Shown here: positions 45,361 to 55,678 of the stretch, piece after piece | How the letters are laid out: each line of letters begins with the position of its first letter | How positions within the stretch are numbered: position 1 is the first letter of the stretch | Origin: Botryosphaeria dothidea | Lineage: Eukaryota; Ascomycota; Dothideomycetes; Botryosphaeriales; Botryosphaeriaceae | Length of the DNA stretch: 64,000 nt | Direction of reading: 5' to 3' | NCBI GenBank assembly: GCA_011503125.2 | Contig: WWBZ02000033.1 | Coordinates: forward strand, 2,480,001-2,544,000 | Program-made: the position numbers and the translations under genes | Notes under the pieces: model-generated | Databases searched by the model: none | Seen by the model: the letters and a program-made list of their open reading frames with translations, nothing else | Told to the model about the DNA's origin: nothing

Positions 45361-45828
45361 CGTGGCGGCTGATCCGGGGCCTGCGGGGTCGGTGTCGCGT
45401 GGAGAGGGAGGTTGTGTGGAGCGCGTGGATGTCGCGATAATATTTGCCGTTGGAGGGGCCCAGCCGCATTTCACGGTTGAAGCGAACGCACCGCATTTTG
45501 ATGCGTCTGTGCGCAAGTGCATGTGGCGCACGTGATCACGCTCTTACTTCGAACTACTGCCTTGCCACGGTTTACAGTCACTTTAGGGCACTGAGTTTCA
45601 TATATGTCATCGCACTATCACTCAAATTACTCACATCTCGGACATTTTTGAGTCATACAGAGTGCTGCCGCGGCATGCTCACGAACATTGCGATATGTGC
45701 TTACCACAAACAGCAAGTACGGTAAAGTGCAATCAGAACAAGGCCCAAATATTCTAATGCTGAAATCGGTATCAACCGCGCCGTAGACGCCAACCTTTTT
45801 ATCGCCCCTTCAATCCTCAATCACTAGA
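45361..45828. other. Intergenic eIF3c upstream / RRP3 3' flank
   Basis: These 468 bases hold the eIF3c promoter and the RRP3 3' end, both on the minus strand. No distinct element was recognised. Confidence 0.55.
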
Positions 45829-47316
45829 TTAGCCCTCCTCGTGGTCCATATCATCACGACCCCTCTTCCCACCACCTCTTCTTCCACGGAGCACACTGCC
45901 CTTCTTACCCCTGTTCTCGTGCAGATCCTTCATCTCCCTGATCGCTGCCCTCTGCGCCTCACCGACACGCTCAGCCAGTATCATGACCTCTTCCTTGACT
46001 ACCGGCTCTTCGCTTAACTTTTTGCCCAGCGCCGTCTCAATCCGTAGCCAGATTTCGACGTCGTACTGGGTGACGAGAGAAAGCGCTTTGCCCGACTTTC
46101 CAGCACGAGCTGTACGTCCGACACGGTGGACGTATGTTTTTGAGTCTGGAGGCAAGTCATAGTTGATGACGAACGATACGCTGGGGATATCGAGACCCCG
46201 AGCGGCGACGTCGGTAGCAACGAGAATATCCCGCGACTTCGCCTTGAATTTTCCGAGAGCGCCCAATCTTGCGGATTGAGAAAGCTGACCGTGCAGGGGG
46301 ATTGCACCAAAACCCAATGTCCGGAGGAGTATAGCTATCCTTTGGGTTTCATTGACGGTGCGCGTAAAGATAATGGTCGGGTGGCCAATCATGTCGTTGA
46401 GAAGATGGATGAGGTAGAGGTCCTTGTGCTTGTGCGGGATAAATATGTAGTGTTGGATGAGGGTCGACACGGTCTGGTGAGAGGAACTAGATATAGAGAC
46501 CCGCAACGGGTTGCTCAAACTGGCTCTTTGGAGGCTTTCGACCTTGGAACTCATGGTTGCCGAGAAAAGATATGTCCGCCTGCCCTCCTTTGGCAAGACT
46601 TTGAGAATCTTGTCGATGATGGGCCCAAAGTCCAGGTCAAGCAGCCTATCGGCCTCGTCCATAACGAGATACTTCAACTGCTTTAGGGAGAAGCCCTTGG
46701 TGTTCTCGAGGTGGTCAAGCAGACGGCCGGGAGTAGCCACAATGATATGCGGATTTTTTCCCAGCGCAATCTGCTGGGGCGTCATGTCCATGCCTCCCAC
46801 AAGAACAGCGCACTTAACGCCGATCAAGCTGCCGATGGCCTCGAACTGCTGAGAGATTTGGTAGGCCAATTCACGGGTAGGAGCCATGACAAGACCAAAC
46901 AGCTTCTGTTGTCTCTCCATCAAGTCCTGAAGAATGGGTAGAGCGAAGGCTGCCGTCTTTCCGGAACCGGTCTCGGCCAGACCGATCAAGTCGCGACCTT
47001 GAAGAGCCAGAGGGATGGCCTCAGCCTGAATGGGAGTAGGGTTCTTGAATCCTAGCGCCTCGCAGCTGTTGCAAAGCTCCTCTATGATACCGAGATCTCT
47101 GAAGCTCTTGCGCGCCTGTTCATCTTCTGCCCCTTGTGTCTCGTCGGGCGAGGATTCTTCGGCGTCGCTTTGCGCATCGTCGGAGGTGGGCTCAATAGGC
47201 TTGGGAGACTCGGCTTTCTGCTTCGCGGGGATGGTGTCGCGGGTGGAGGCGGCGGCCGCCTTGGACTTCGCAGCAGCAGACTCGCCGCTGATCTTGCGCT
47301 TCTTGACAGCAGGCAT
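45829..47316 (-). CDS. RRP3: DEAD-box RNA helicase Rrp3 (18S rRNA processing)
   Basis: Rrp3 is a nucleolar ATP-dependent helicase needed for early pre-rRNA cleavages leading to 18S rRNA. The gene is intronless, 495 residues. All motifs are intact and in order: Q motif ([15 protein letters not shown]), [29 protein letters not shown] (VMDEADRLL), SAT (LFSATM), FTRTV, the [18 protein letters not shown] block and [10 protein letters not shown]. The Rrp3 rather than Fal1/eIF4A call rests on [19 protein letters not shown] and the short spacing [12 protein letters not shown]. The N-terminus is Ser/Glu-rich and lysine-containing; the C-terminus is Gly/Arg-rich. It shares a compact divergent promoter with SSF1, another ribosome-assembly gene. 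Confidence 0.95.
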   Translation of the reverse strand: MPAVKKRKISGESAAAKSKAAAASTRDTIPAKQKAESPKPIEPTSDDAQSDAEESSPDETQGAEDEQARKSFRDLGIIEELCNSCEALGFKNPTPIQAEAIPLALQGRDLIGLAETGSGKTAAFALPILQDLMERQQKLFGLVMAPTRELAYQISQQFEAIGSLIGVKCAVLVGGMDMTPQQIALGKNPHIIVATPGRLLDHLENTKGFSLKQLKYLVMDEADRLLDLDFGPIIDKILKVLPKEGRRTYLFSATMSSKVESLQRASLSNPLRVSISSSSHQTVSTLIQHYIFIPHKHKDLYLIHLLNDMIGHPTIIFTRTVNETQRIAILLRTLGFGAIPLHGQLSQSARLGALGKFKAKSRDILVATDVAARGLDIPSVSFVINYDLPPDSKTYVHRVGRTARAGKSGKALSLVTQYDVEIWLRIETALGKKLSEEPVVKEEVMILAERVGEAQRAAIREMKDLHENRGKKGSVLRGRRGGGKRGRDDMDHEEG

Positions 47317-47472
47317 TTTTGGTAGTTGTAGGGCAGTGGCGCGCAGGTGCTTGGAGTTCGGTGCTGGAAAAATAGCCGCTTATCGATAGCGCGTCCGGGA
47401 TTTTTCTCTCGCAAATGTCTCCGCCGCAAGCTCGCGCTCCAGAACAACCACCAACACACTAAATTGCCCAGC
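47317..47472. promoter_or_regulatory. Bidirectional promoter RRP3 / SSF1
   Basis: The start codons are only 156 bases apart. Near the centre is an 8-base palindrome, TATCGATA (47381-47388), flanked by A-rich GGAAAAATA (about 47366-47374) and T-rich GATTTTTC. In yeast, ribosome-assembly genes often carry PAC (GATGAG) and A/T-rich RRPE elements; here only the A/T runs are reminiscent. Function is inferred. Confidence 0.5.
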
Positions 47473-48920
47473 ATGGCGAAACGAAGAGTCAAGAAGCGCA
47501 CGCATGTCGGCGCCGCCGTCCCGAAAAACACCCAAAAGCCCAATGACGGCTCACCCAAGAGCATGGTTATCCGCGTGGGCGCCGGAGAGGTCGGGTCCAG
47601 CGTCTCGCAGCTGGTCAAGGATATGAGACTGGTCATGGAGCCCGGCACGGCAGCAAGATTGAAGGTAGAAAACCACGCTGATTTCTCAAAACGACCGTTC
47701 TAATCATTGCTGCAGGAAAGAAAATCAAATAAACTGCGCGACTACACGACGATGGCTGGCCCTCTGGGCGTTACCCACCTTATGCTCTTCTCCAAGTCTG
47801 GGTCTGGAAACACCAACCTGCGTCTCGCGAAGACTCCTCGTGGTCCGACTCTACATTTTCGCGTCGAAAAATACTCTCTCTGCAAGGATATCCAGCGCTC
47901 TCAGAAGCATTACCGGAGTGGAGGCCATGAGTACCACACTGCTCCTCTGGTATGTCTACATACGTTATCTTCTTGAGAGAGCCCTAACAAAATTGTCAAC
48001 AGCTTGTCATGAACAACTTCACGAACTCGCAAAGCTCCACATCAGACAACCCCGTCCCGAAGCACCTCGAGAGCCTTACGACCACCATGTTCCAATCTCT
48101 ATTTCCGCCTATTTCCCCGCAAGCCACGCCGCTGACTTCGATTCGTCGCGTTCTCCTGCTGAACCGCGAACCCTCGCCTGAGGGCTCGAACTCCTACATC
48201 ATCAATCTGCGCCACTACGCTATCACCACCAAGACGGTGACAAAGGACATGCCAAAAGGTCTGCGCCGCCTGAACAGCGCCGTGAAGGACAAGAAAAAGA
48301 GGGGGCTGCCTAATCTGGGCAAGCTTGAGGACGCTGCAGACTACCTTCTGGATCCCGACGCGGGCGGCGGTTACACCAGCGCAAGCGGGAGCGAAGTTGA
48401 GACGGACGCCGAGGTTGAGGTTCTCGAGACTACAAGAAAGGTCCTCAATCGGAAGGAGAAGCAGCGTGCTGCCGCGGCGAGAGAAGCCGGTGTGAATGGC
48501 GCCTCCAGTTCCGGCGGTCGGAGCAACGTGGAGAAGAAGGCGGTTAAGCTAGTTGAGCTGGGTCCCCGTATGCGGCTGCGTCTTCAAAAGGTTGAGGAGG
48601 GCCTATGTGGTGGGAAAGTAATGTGGCACGAGCACATTACCAAGAGTGCTGAGGAGATCAGGGCTATGGACAAGATGTGGGATCAGCGAAGGACGGAGAA
48701 GGAGGAGAGAAAACGTATACAGAAGGAGAACGTTGAGAGGAAGAAGAAGGAAAAGGCTGAGAAGAAGGCCAGAGGCGAGGAAGTTGACGATGACGATGAC
48801 GAAGAGGAAGATTTTGATGAGGACATGTCCGATGAGTGGGACAGTGAGGGTCTGGACAATGAAGGAGCAGGCGATGTAGATGAAGATGAAGATGAGGACA
48901 TGGAGGATGAAGAGGGTTGA
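47473..48920 (+). CDS. SSF1: Ribosome-assembly factor Ssf1/Ssf2 (Peter Pan, Brix domain)
   Basis: Ssf1 is a nucleolar factor of 60S subunit assembly that guards a late-27S pre-rRNA step with Rrp15 and Rrp14. Exons are 47473-47664, 47716-47949 and 48003-48920, giving 447 residues. The start MAKRRVKKRTHV is typical. The Brix domain covers about residues 30-300: SMVIRVGAGEVGSSVSQLVKD, RDYTTMAGPLGVTHLMLFS, RGPTLHFRVEKYSL and, after intron 2, LVMNNFTNS with the EGSNSYIINLRHYAI strand. A lysine-rich coiled region (about 380-415) is followed by a long acidic Asp/Glu tail. Introns are 51 and 53 bases (GTAGAA and GTATGT donors). Confidence 0.96.
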
Positions 48921-49252
48921 GCAATAATTTTCGATTAGCCTTACAGGCTACTTATATGCCCGGCCTCTCGCAAATCTAATCATCTACCGTGAGCCCCTTC
49001 ATTTTGAGCTGTGAAGTTGAGCTGACCAGTAGAAGCAAGCCTGCGGAAAGGACAGTGCCATGGAAGTAGGCTGGTACGGGAACAGAGCCTAATACTAGCA
49101 ATACAGGCTGATTCCTTAGCGAGTCAGCTCAGTTTCATTGAACGGGAACATTTGGATATAACTTTTGGGTACAGATCAACTGAAAAGGATTCTAGTATCA
49201 TCCGCCATCTACCTCCATAGATCATACCAGCCCTCCGTCTTCCAGGCAAGCC
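48921..49252. other. Convergent 3' flank
   Basis: These 332 bases lie downstream of SSF1 and of the small minus-strand gene at 49.3 kb. Nothing beyond probable 3' untranslated sequence was seen. Confidence 0.55.
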
Positions 49253-49730
49253 TCATCTGAAATTTCCTCTCTGCGCATATACCATTTTCCCAGCGATGCG
49301 ACCATCATTTGCGGCAAGTCCAATAGAACCATCAAACAGCACTTTGTCATGTCGTAGCACTAGAATGCTATACGATTTCATCCCTACAAGTCTCCGGCCA
49401 CCCTCTACGCCTTTCTCCTCACTATTAGCCCTGGGCTTCATCTTGGCTCTCACATATTCGTGCCATATCTCAGTGTTGGCGCCCCAAGCCCTTGATATTG
49501 CGGAAAGGACAGAGCTGATGGTATCGCGAACCACACCTGCTGCTTTCGCTACTTTCTTGCGACTGAGATTGGCCTCTGCTATAGAAGGATGCCAGACGTG
49601 GGAGAAACCCTTATTTTGGTTGGTTCTGGACTTGCAGCTGAAGTGGCGGTTGCGATTGATCAACGAGAAAGTGTCCGCGGGCTGAGGATGACAGGCGGTG
49701 CGGAACGGAGCTTCGCTGGCTTCGATCACT
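49253..49730 (-). CDS. Hypothetical protein, 3' exon (partial model)
   Basis: A minus-strand frame of about 158 codons has no ATG at its start. It begins directly after a good acceptor (CGGCAG at 49736-49731) with a textbook branch point CTAAC about 20 bases before it, which suggests the 3' exon of a spliced gene. The translation has mixed composition with no low-complexity bias (for example SHVWHPSIAEANLSRKKVAK, SYSILVLRHDKVLFDG) and ends GKMVYAQRGNFR. I do not recognise the family. The upstream exon was not found with confidence: an ATG exists at about 49850, but no convincing donor joins it in phase. Confidence 0.4.
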
Positions 49731-50229
49731 CTGCCGCATGAACAGTATGCCGGGTTAGTCTCTTCATTTTTACATAGGAACTACGAGGGTTATCGACTCA
49801 AGGTTGACGAGAGGCTGGTGGAAACCTTGACACTTATAGAGGATACCATGGTCGTAGCTCTAGAGTTTCAGTTTATACTGTTTCACTGTCTGTGATTTTG
49901 ACCAAGCCGAGATAACGAATGACAGTGGTAGTTGATTGTGGTAACAGAGCTGTTGAGTTTAGAAAGCTGTTATTTTATTCCTCGGCTGAGATGCCGCAAA
50001 GACGTTGGGACAACACCCCAAGACGCCAGAACACAAACCAATGCTAGCCTCTGCGGATATGGTTTGATGTGGTCATAACAGCTCCCATATGTTTGAAAAG
50101 CATCACGTTCAGAAATATATAATGTAGAGTCAAACGCGTAGATTCATGTAGACTATTGTACAGGTTCCAAGAATACGCCGACGCTTCTGATAATACTAAT
50201 TTCAGGGATGGGTATCAATGCACCATCAT
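49731..50229. other. Intergenic / possible 5' exon of the 49.3-kb gene
   Basis: About 500 bases, AT-richer than average. They may contain an unrecognised 5' exon of the minus-strand gene at 49.3 kb and the 3' flank of the CHZ-like gene. Nothing firm was seen. Confidence 0.45.
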
Positions 50230-50590
50230 CTACTGACGAATTGCACTGGTGCCATCTTCCGCACCAGGCAAGCCTTCCTCATCACCGGGCTCGGCGTACG
50301 TGCCGGCTTTCTTAGCTGCACCGCGGGTACGATCGGAGATGATGTTGCTCTCATCGATGGCATCCTTGTCGTCTCGGGCTGTGTCAAGCATCAGGGGAGA
50401 ATCTTTAGGCAAAAGATAGATCATTGGACTTACTCAGCTGCTCGTCAGAATCGGCAGTGTTGGGGTCGATGGGGTCCTCAACAGGCGCCTCGTCTTTCTG
50501 AACGGGGATCTGGTACTGGCCGGTGCGGCTGGCGTAGTCGTTGTCACCGGCATCCCCAGCAGGGATGTTCTGGTTCTCGTAGTCGGACAT
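50230..50590 (-). CDS. Small acidic protein with CHZ-like motif
   Basis: Two exons (50590-50434 and 50378-50230; 55-base intron, GTAAGT...GACACAG) give 101 residues. After splicing, the centre reads LTRDDKDAIDESNIISDRTRG. This resembles the CHZ motif of the yeast histone H2A.Z chaperone Chz1 (acidic residues, then ID-x-SNI and RTRG). The protein is acidic, apparently disordered and rich in Asp, Glu, Pro and Gly (VEDPIDPNTADSDEQL; GDEEGLPGAEDG). No signal peptide or membrane segment is present. Small proteins of this type are common in filamentous fungi, but their chaperone activity is inferred from one motif; a stress-related role is equally possible. Confidence 0.75.
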
Positions 50591-51781
50591 TGTGGTGATG
50601 GTGGGGAGATGTGTTGTGGTCTTAAAGTATTTAATAGAGTTGCAGATGTGTTTGTTGATGTAAGATTTAACCTGGACGAGAGAATAGAGCCTAGTTATAT
50701 AGATTTCGGGAGGTCTTGAAATTGGCACGCGAGAAATGAGGTTAGAGCTGTAGACAGGACGTCACTCTGTATTGGCCCTGATGTCACTCATAACACAGCT
50801 GCTTCCCTACGATGGTGCCATGTAGCAAAAGCCCGACGGCCCGGAACTCTGGACCATCAATCGACGTCGGAATACGTGGGCGTCCATTCCATAATTGGTT
50901 GGGACTACATGAATTACACGTTTGGGTAGCGGAACAGCACCTCAGTGATGACTTCACACCGACTGATCGGACAATCGCTGAAGCAGATCGCGGGGAAAGA
51001 ACGGGCCGCTACTAGGCGCGATGGAATATGACAGTGTAGAATCCGTGGACAAGCAAGGGATTGACAGGGTCGACAATCGCATTCGGTGTCGGAAGTTCGT
51101 GAGAGGCGCCATGTGGTGGACGTCACCATTAGTTTAGCGTCAGGAACGGTTTCTTGTCTCTGCCAGCCATCCCAATTAATGTCGTGATCTGCGAAGCCAC
51201 CAGATCTCGCCAATCTGAAATGCCTGGGGAAATCGATGGTTACTGCCGTAATTGGAACAGACAATGGCTGACGTGACGCGCTGATGCGAAGACCTGTGAC
51301 GACACGGAACAGGAAATGTAAGTGGATAATTATGTCGTTGTGGCGGTCTCCAATCGCAGCACTCACTTGGCCATTGCGTAATGGCTCTTGCTCGATCGCA
51401 AAGTTCAATAAGATACGCGGGATCAGACGCGCTTTGCACATGCGGAGTTTGTTTGAAGATGGTACGGAGCAATAGCAGCTCATGAACTACATTCCCGCTA
51501 CGCCTACCTTAGCGAGAGAAAGCGCATCAAGAATTGCAAATGTATTGCCTCCAAAGCCTCTAAATTCGGTAACTCGAGATTTCATATCTTCAGATCTAAG
51601 TCGCGCTCTTTTTGCAGTGAAAGAAAGTTACGTGGGTGTCTATTTCCTCTTCGATTGCCCCGTCGAAGTCTATGGGCTGGTTTAAAATACAATCGTGAAA
51701 GGAAAACAGTTATCATCTACAAGTATGTACACAACATCGGCGCGCGGAATAGCTGACCATTGTCCCCATCGTGAATACCAA
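50591..51781. other. Intergenic; one doubtful frame
   Basis: This 1.2-kb interval holds the upstream region of the CHZ-like gene and the 3' flank of the large mitochondrial gene. A minus-strand frame at 50914-51483 (189 codons with an ATG) has no recognisable family and a composition like random sequence, so I did not call it. No RNA or repeat was found. Confidence 0.5.
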
Positions 51782-54700
51782 TCACTCTTTTCGTCCCTCG
51801 TTGGATCCCTCTTGCGCGTGATCCTTGTCCCTCTTCTCCTTTATCTTCTGGAGAACAGCACCCCTATTCGCACGCTCTGCCTCACTCATCCTCCGCGACG
51901 GCCTAAATCGCGGCCTCTCCGCCCTCTGTTTCACTGCCCTTGCCTTCTGCTTCAAATCGTCCAAGGAAGCAATGCCTCGGAGCTCGAACGCGATCTCTTT
52001 TTTGCTTAGCCCCATAGCCTGCAGCCCCTTCAACGCCCATTCCAAGACCTCCCTCGCCTGACCGTCGTGCCATGCGGCGACAAGATCCAGCTCCATCTGC
52101 TGCAACGCAGACTGATAGACTGTCCGCACGAGTGGCAGCGTCGGCGACAAGCGTCGGCCGCGGAGAACCAGATCCGGGACGACAATCACCGACTCTTTCG
52201 GCATATCAACAACCACTTCCTCAACGCCCACAGCTGCAGCGGGATCGGGTCTCTCCTTCTCCACCTGGTGTTCCGACTCCAGCGGCTGCACAAGTTCGGC
52301 GTCCTTGCACCACATGCCCATGAGCCGCATGCCCTCAAGCGGGCCCCTGCTCTCCACGACGCCCTGGAGCACCTGCGCAAAGTCCTCTTCCCACACCGAA
52401 TTCTCGAGCGATCGCGGCCCCCGATAGACAACCAAGCCAGCGCAGAATTCGCGCCACTCGGACCCCACTGACGCCAGCACGCAAAGGATGCCGTGGAAGC
52501 GGTTGTAGCGCTCCTTATTGCCCTCACCTAAGCGGGCGCGCAGCAGGCGGCGGAAGAGTGAGGCCGCCATGGCCAGCGGGTGCTTCTCATTGATCGACTC
52601 TTGCTGCTGCTGCTTATAGACGCGATCCTGGAGAATGAGTAGGCGCTTTGCGATCGTGGCGCCGACGTTGGCGACCCAGCCGGTGTCGCTGCTGACCGCC
52701 AGGCCGCGGACGATGTTCTCAACCGTGTCCCACCTGTCATGGTGCATCTGGTTGTCCAGTAGCAGTCGACTCATTCCGAGCGTCATTTCGCCTGATTTTG
52801 TGCGGAGGGTGATGACATTGTGAAGTAGCTGACTGTCGTTTGCCGCGACAGCATAATCAGTAATGGCGGCAGCGATGCTGCTATGGGAGTACAAATCTTG
52901 CGGTATGAGCGGGCCATCGACATCATCCGAATACAACAGTTGCCTGGCAAAATCAAGGGCACGACTTTGAGTCGCCAACTTGAGAATGCCGGCCAGAAGA
53001 GAGGGCGGTATTTGAGGGAAGTAGTTAGGATAAGAGTGAGAAGGTATGTTGCTCGAGAAAGACCCTCGCGTGTCCGAGGTACCCTCGGACAGACTATTTA
53101 GTTTTTCGAAGAACTTTTGTATTGACACTTTTTTGTTCTCGTCCGTGTTTGCTTGCAATCGGGAGATGACTCTGGCTGCTGCTCCCATGTTCCCGTTCTT
53201 CACGTGAACACGTAGCGCTTGATGTGACACCCCTAGAGAGATTGCTGACGGATCTAGAACATAAGATGGTGAGCCCGGGCTGTCTTCATGCTCATGCGGA
53301 GCGTTGGTGTAATCGTGCTCCCTGCCGTATCTGGAGGATAAATGCAGCAATTTCTCCAACCAACGGCCTTCGGTATTTAGGTCGATGCTCCCACTCTCCA
53401 AGAAACGTACAATGACGGATTCCCATGTAGCAGTTCCTAGGCCAAGATTGTCACGGTCCAAGAGATCTTTGAGGGCGATGACATCTTTGTAGATTTGCAA
53501 GACTGGGTCCCCTCGACTGCCAACACCCATGCTGACCCTGCTAAGCAACCGGTCTACATAAGCTGCGACGACCTCGCTGCTGATTGTCTTTTGAACAATG
53601 AAACGATCAGGTGAGTTCGCTTGTGTACCGCGAGCCCTTGCAAATGACCAGAGATCTGTCCAAGTCATGTTGCGGAAAGAAAAACCGGCCTGGTCCTGCA
53701 GGATATTCCTCCAATGGATGATCGACCATCGCTTATCACCCGTATAGGAAATTAGTTTCTTCAGGATCTCTACGCCGTCGATAGCCCAACCTCCGTGAAT
53801 ACATGACCAAAGAACAAGCTCTAGCCACACTTCTGAGCCGAGCTCAGGCGTGCGGACCTTGAATCTCGAGCCAGGGATTTCTTGGCCAAGGAAATTGTAC
53901 TGCGCTTCTTGTTTGTTGGAAGCCATAGCTGCCCTTTCTTGGGCTCTCCACGCTGCATCGGAGAGAGCGGTCAAGATCCTTGAGGATAGCAGGTACAGTG
54001 TTGGCGGTTGCTGGAGAGAATAAGAATCTTTTGGTGCTTCATAGTGGTATACTGATTCTGGAATGATGCCGGAATGGTGGAGAATGGCCAAAAGCTCGAG
54101 TACATGGGCCATGATCATGTCCTTATCTTGGGAATGGTCTCCGACACCGCTCAGAATCATGTTCCCAAGGCTCTTCCATATGACTCCAAGCGCTGCATTC
54201 CGGTAGTAGATTCCTTCATCGGTGAAGTCGTGGAAATGCGTCAATTGATCTAAGGTTTGCTTGAGGGCCTGGCCGGCGCCTATTCTCCGCGCGTTTCTCG
54301 GCTCGTCGGTGACGTCCTCCAGCGAGTCGAAGTCGCCGCCCCATCCGATAGTGTCAGATCGAATGATGTCCTCCAGCCGGGCCTTTTCCGGGATTGGCAT
54401 CTCGGCGATGGTCTTCACAATCCACAGGACAGCGTCCCATCTGCCTTGTTCTAGAGCCAGGAAGCTCAGAATGTCCACGTCGGACTGCCGCCGAGAATGC
54501 GCAAGGTACCATGAGATGTTTCTTGCATGTTCAATGCTTTTTTCACTTATGTTTGGAGGCTCAGGTGTGCCAGAGGAGGCTGCGCTGAGATGCGGCGGGA
54601 GAAAAGGATCGAGGCGGTCGACCCAAGATTCGACGCTGTGTATATTGTCTGTTCCAGGAACACGGAGCCTGGCGGGCGGTGGCGGAAGCGGGCGAGGGCC

Positions 54701-54886
54701 GGCAGCAGGCTCATAATGAGCATCGAGGGGCTGGGTGCATCTTCGTCGGGTACGAGAGAAATGTCGGCGCGGAGGTTGAGCAGAGGCAGCCGGAACTAGC
54801 CAAGCTGCGACGGTGAAGTATCCCGCAGATGCAGCGTTGGGCTGTCGAAAAGCTCGACTAAGGACATTTTGGAAGCTTGTGTGCAT
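51782..54886 (-). CDS. Large mitochondrial protein, unknown function
   Basis: This is an intronless open frame of 1034 residues, far too long to be chance. The first 50 residues are rich in Ala, Arg and Ser with few acids (MHTSFQNVLSRAFRQPNAAS, then PPRRHFSRTRRR), like a mitochondrial targeting sequence. The body is mostly predicted helical with repeated blocks of about 30-40 residues (for example ALEQGRWDAVLWIVKTI, VIRFLESGSIDLNTEGRWLE, LLLDNQMHHDRWDTVENIVR). This resembles the divergent PPR-like helical proteins of fungal mitochondria that bind RNA or assist complex I assembly. The C-terminus is basic (RPRFRPSRRMSEAERANRG). I do not recognise the exact family, so function stays open. Confidence 0.8.
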   Translation of the reverse strand: MHTSFQNVLSRAFRQPNAASAGYFTVAAWLVPAASAQPPRRHFSRTRRRCTQPLDAHYEPAAGPRPLPPPPARLRVPGTDNIHSVESWVDRLDPFLPPHLSAASSGTPEPPNISEKSIEHARNISWYLAHSRRQSDVDILSFLALEQGRWDAVLWIVKTIAEMPIPEKARLEDIIRSDTIGWGGDFDSLEDVTDEPRNARRIGAGQALKQTLDQLTHFHDFTDEGIYYRNAALGVIWKSLGNMILSGVGDHSQDKDMIMAHVLELLAILHHSGIIPESVYHYEAPKDSYSLQQPPTLYLLSSRILTALSDAAWRAQERAAMASNKQEAQYNFLGQEIPGSRFKVRTPELGSEVWLELVLWSCIHGGWAIDGVEILKKLISYTGDKRWSIIHWRNILQDQAGFSFRNMTWTDLWSFARARGTQANSPDRFIVQKTISSEVVAAYVDRLLSRVSMGVGSRGDPVLQIYKDVIALKDLLDRDNLGLGTATWESVIVRFLESGSIDLNTEGRWLEKLLHLSSRYGREHDYTNAPHEHEDSPGSPSYVLDPSAISLGVSHQALRVHVKNGNMGAAARVISRLQANTDENKKVSIQKFFEKLNSLSEGTSDTRGSFSSNIPSHSYPNYFPQIPPSLLAGILKLATQSRALDFARQLLYSDDVDGPLIPQDLYSHSSIAAAITDYAVAANDSQLLHNVITLRTKSGEMTLGMSRLLLDNQMHHDRWDTVENIVRGLAVSSDTGWVANVGATIAKRLLILQDRVYKQQQQESINEKHPLAMAASLFRRLLRARLGEGNKERYNRFHGILCVLASVGSEWREFCAGLVVYRGPRSLENSVWEEDFAQVLQGVVESRGPLEGMRLMGMWCKDAELVQPLESEHQVEKERPDPAAAVGVEEVVVDMPKESVIVVPDLVLRGRRLSPTLPLVRTVYQSALQQMELDLVAAWHDGQAREVLEWALKGLQAMGLSKKEIAFELRGIASLDDLKQKARAVKQRAERPRFRPSRRMSEAERANRGAVLQKIKEKRDKDHAQEGSNEGRKE

Positions 54887-55678
54887 CGAATGCTGCAGAC
54901 AGGGACGGGAGGTGAGCGTGCATGGGAGCGCGGAAGAGATGCGGCGAGTCGAGAGAAAAGTCGGCCATGACGTCTCGACTCGCGGCTGCTTAGATAGTTG
55001 TTGCCGCTCACATGCGCCAGCAATATTGCGGCCCAGAGACGGCGGCTCTACAGTTTTCAGGGACCAGGAATGTCTGCCTTACATCATGTCTTCAAGATTC
55101 ACGTTCAATTGGTGCTCTCAATGTTGGCTCGTGGTAAAGGCGCAGATGCGCTGCTGCTCGTGCGCGTTGGTGCCTGTCAGACGCGGCGGACAACCATCCA
55201 CATCATCCGCCACCTCAGGCAGCGCCGGATGGTGATTGGGCGGTGGCTTGCAATTGGAGCTTCTCGTGGAGCTTCTGAGGGGTGCAAATTATCTGTGAAG
55301 TTAAAACAGAACTTGCGCAGGCAGAAGCAAGGCGCTGGAAGCAGAAGGTAGGCGGCCCTGACTAAGGCCGGGCGCGGGCGCGTCTCCCGGGCAGAGCAGC
55401 CTAAAGCTCTCGCGCGCGCAAACAACCTCACCTGCCTTTCTTTCTCTCTGCCATTTTCTCCCACCACACTCTCTCTCTTCGCCTCTTCTTTTTTACGCGC
55501 ACCCAAGACACTTCTGTCGCCTTCGGGACGCTCTACCCTTTGTTCAGGTAATTCTTCATTCCAGACTCTCTGCGTCACGCCCCGCCCCGTCGCTGCCCCA
55601 ACTTGCTTATTTCAACCGCGCCGGCCCTTCTCTGACTAGCAACCCATCGTAGTCACCAACCAGAATCTCGCCGCAATC
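54887..55678. promoter_or_regulatory. Divergent promoter region, CT-rich leader of the PARP-finger gene
   Basis: This 792-base head-to-head interval separates the large mitochondrial gene from the PARP-finger gene. From about 55430 to 55500 the plus strand is a strong pyrimidine tract (TTTCTTTCTCTCTG and similar), typical of the promoter or leader of well-expressed filamentous-fungal genes. No specific factor site could be named. Confidence 0.5.

Noticed and set aside
50914..51483. Minus-strand frame of 189 codons with an ATG
   Set aside because: Its composition is close to random, with scattered Cys and His and no hydrophobic core pattern; no family was recognised.
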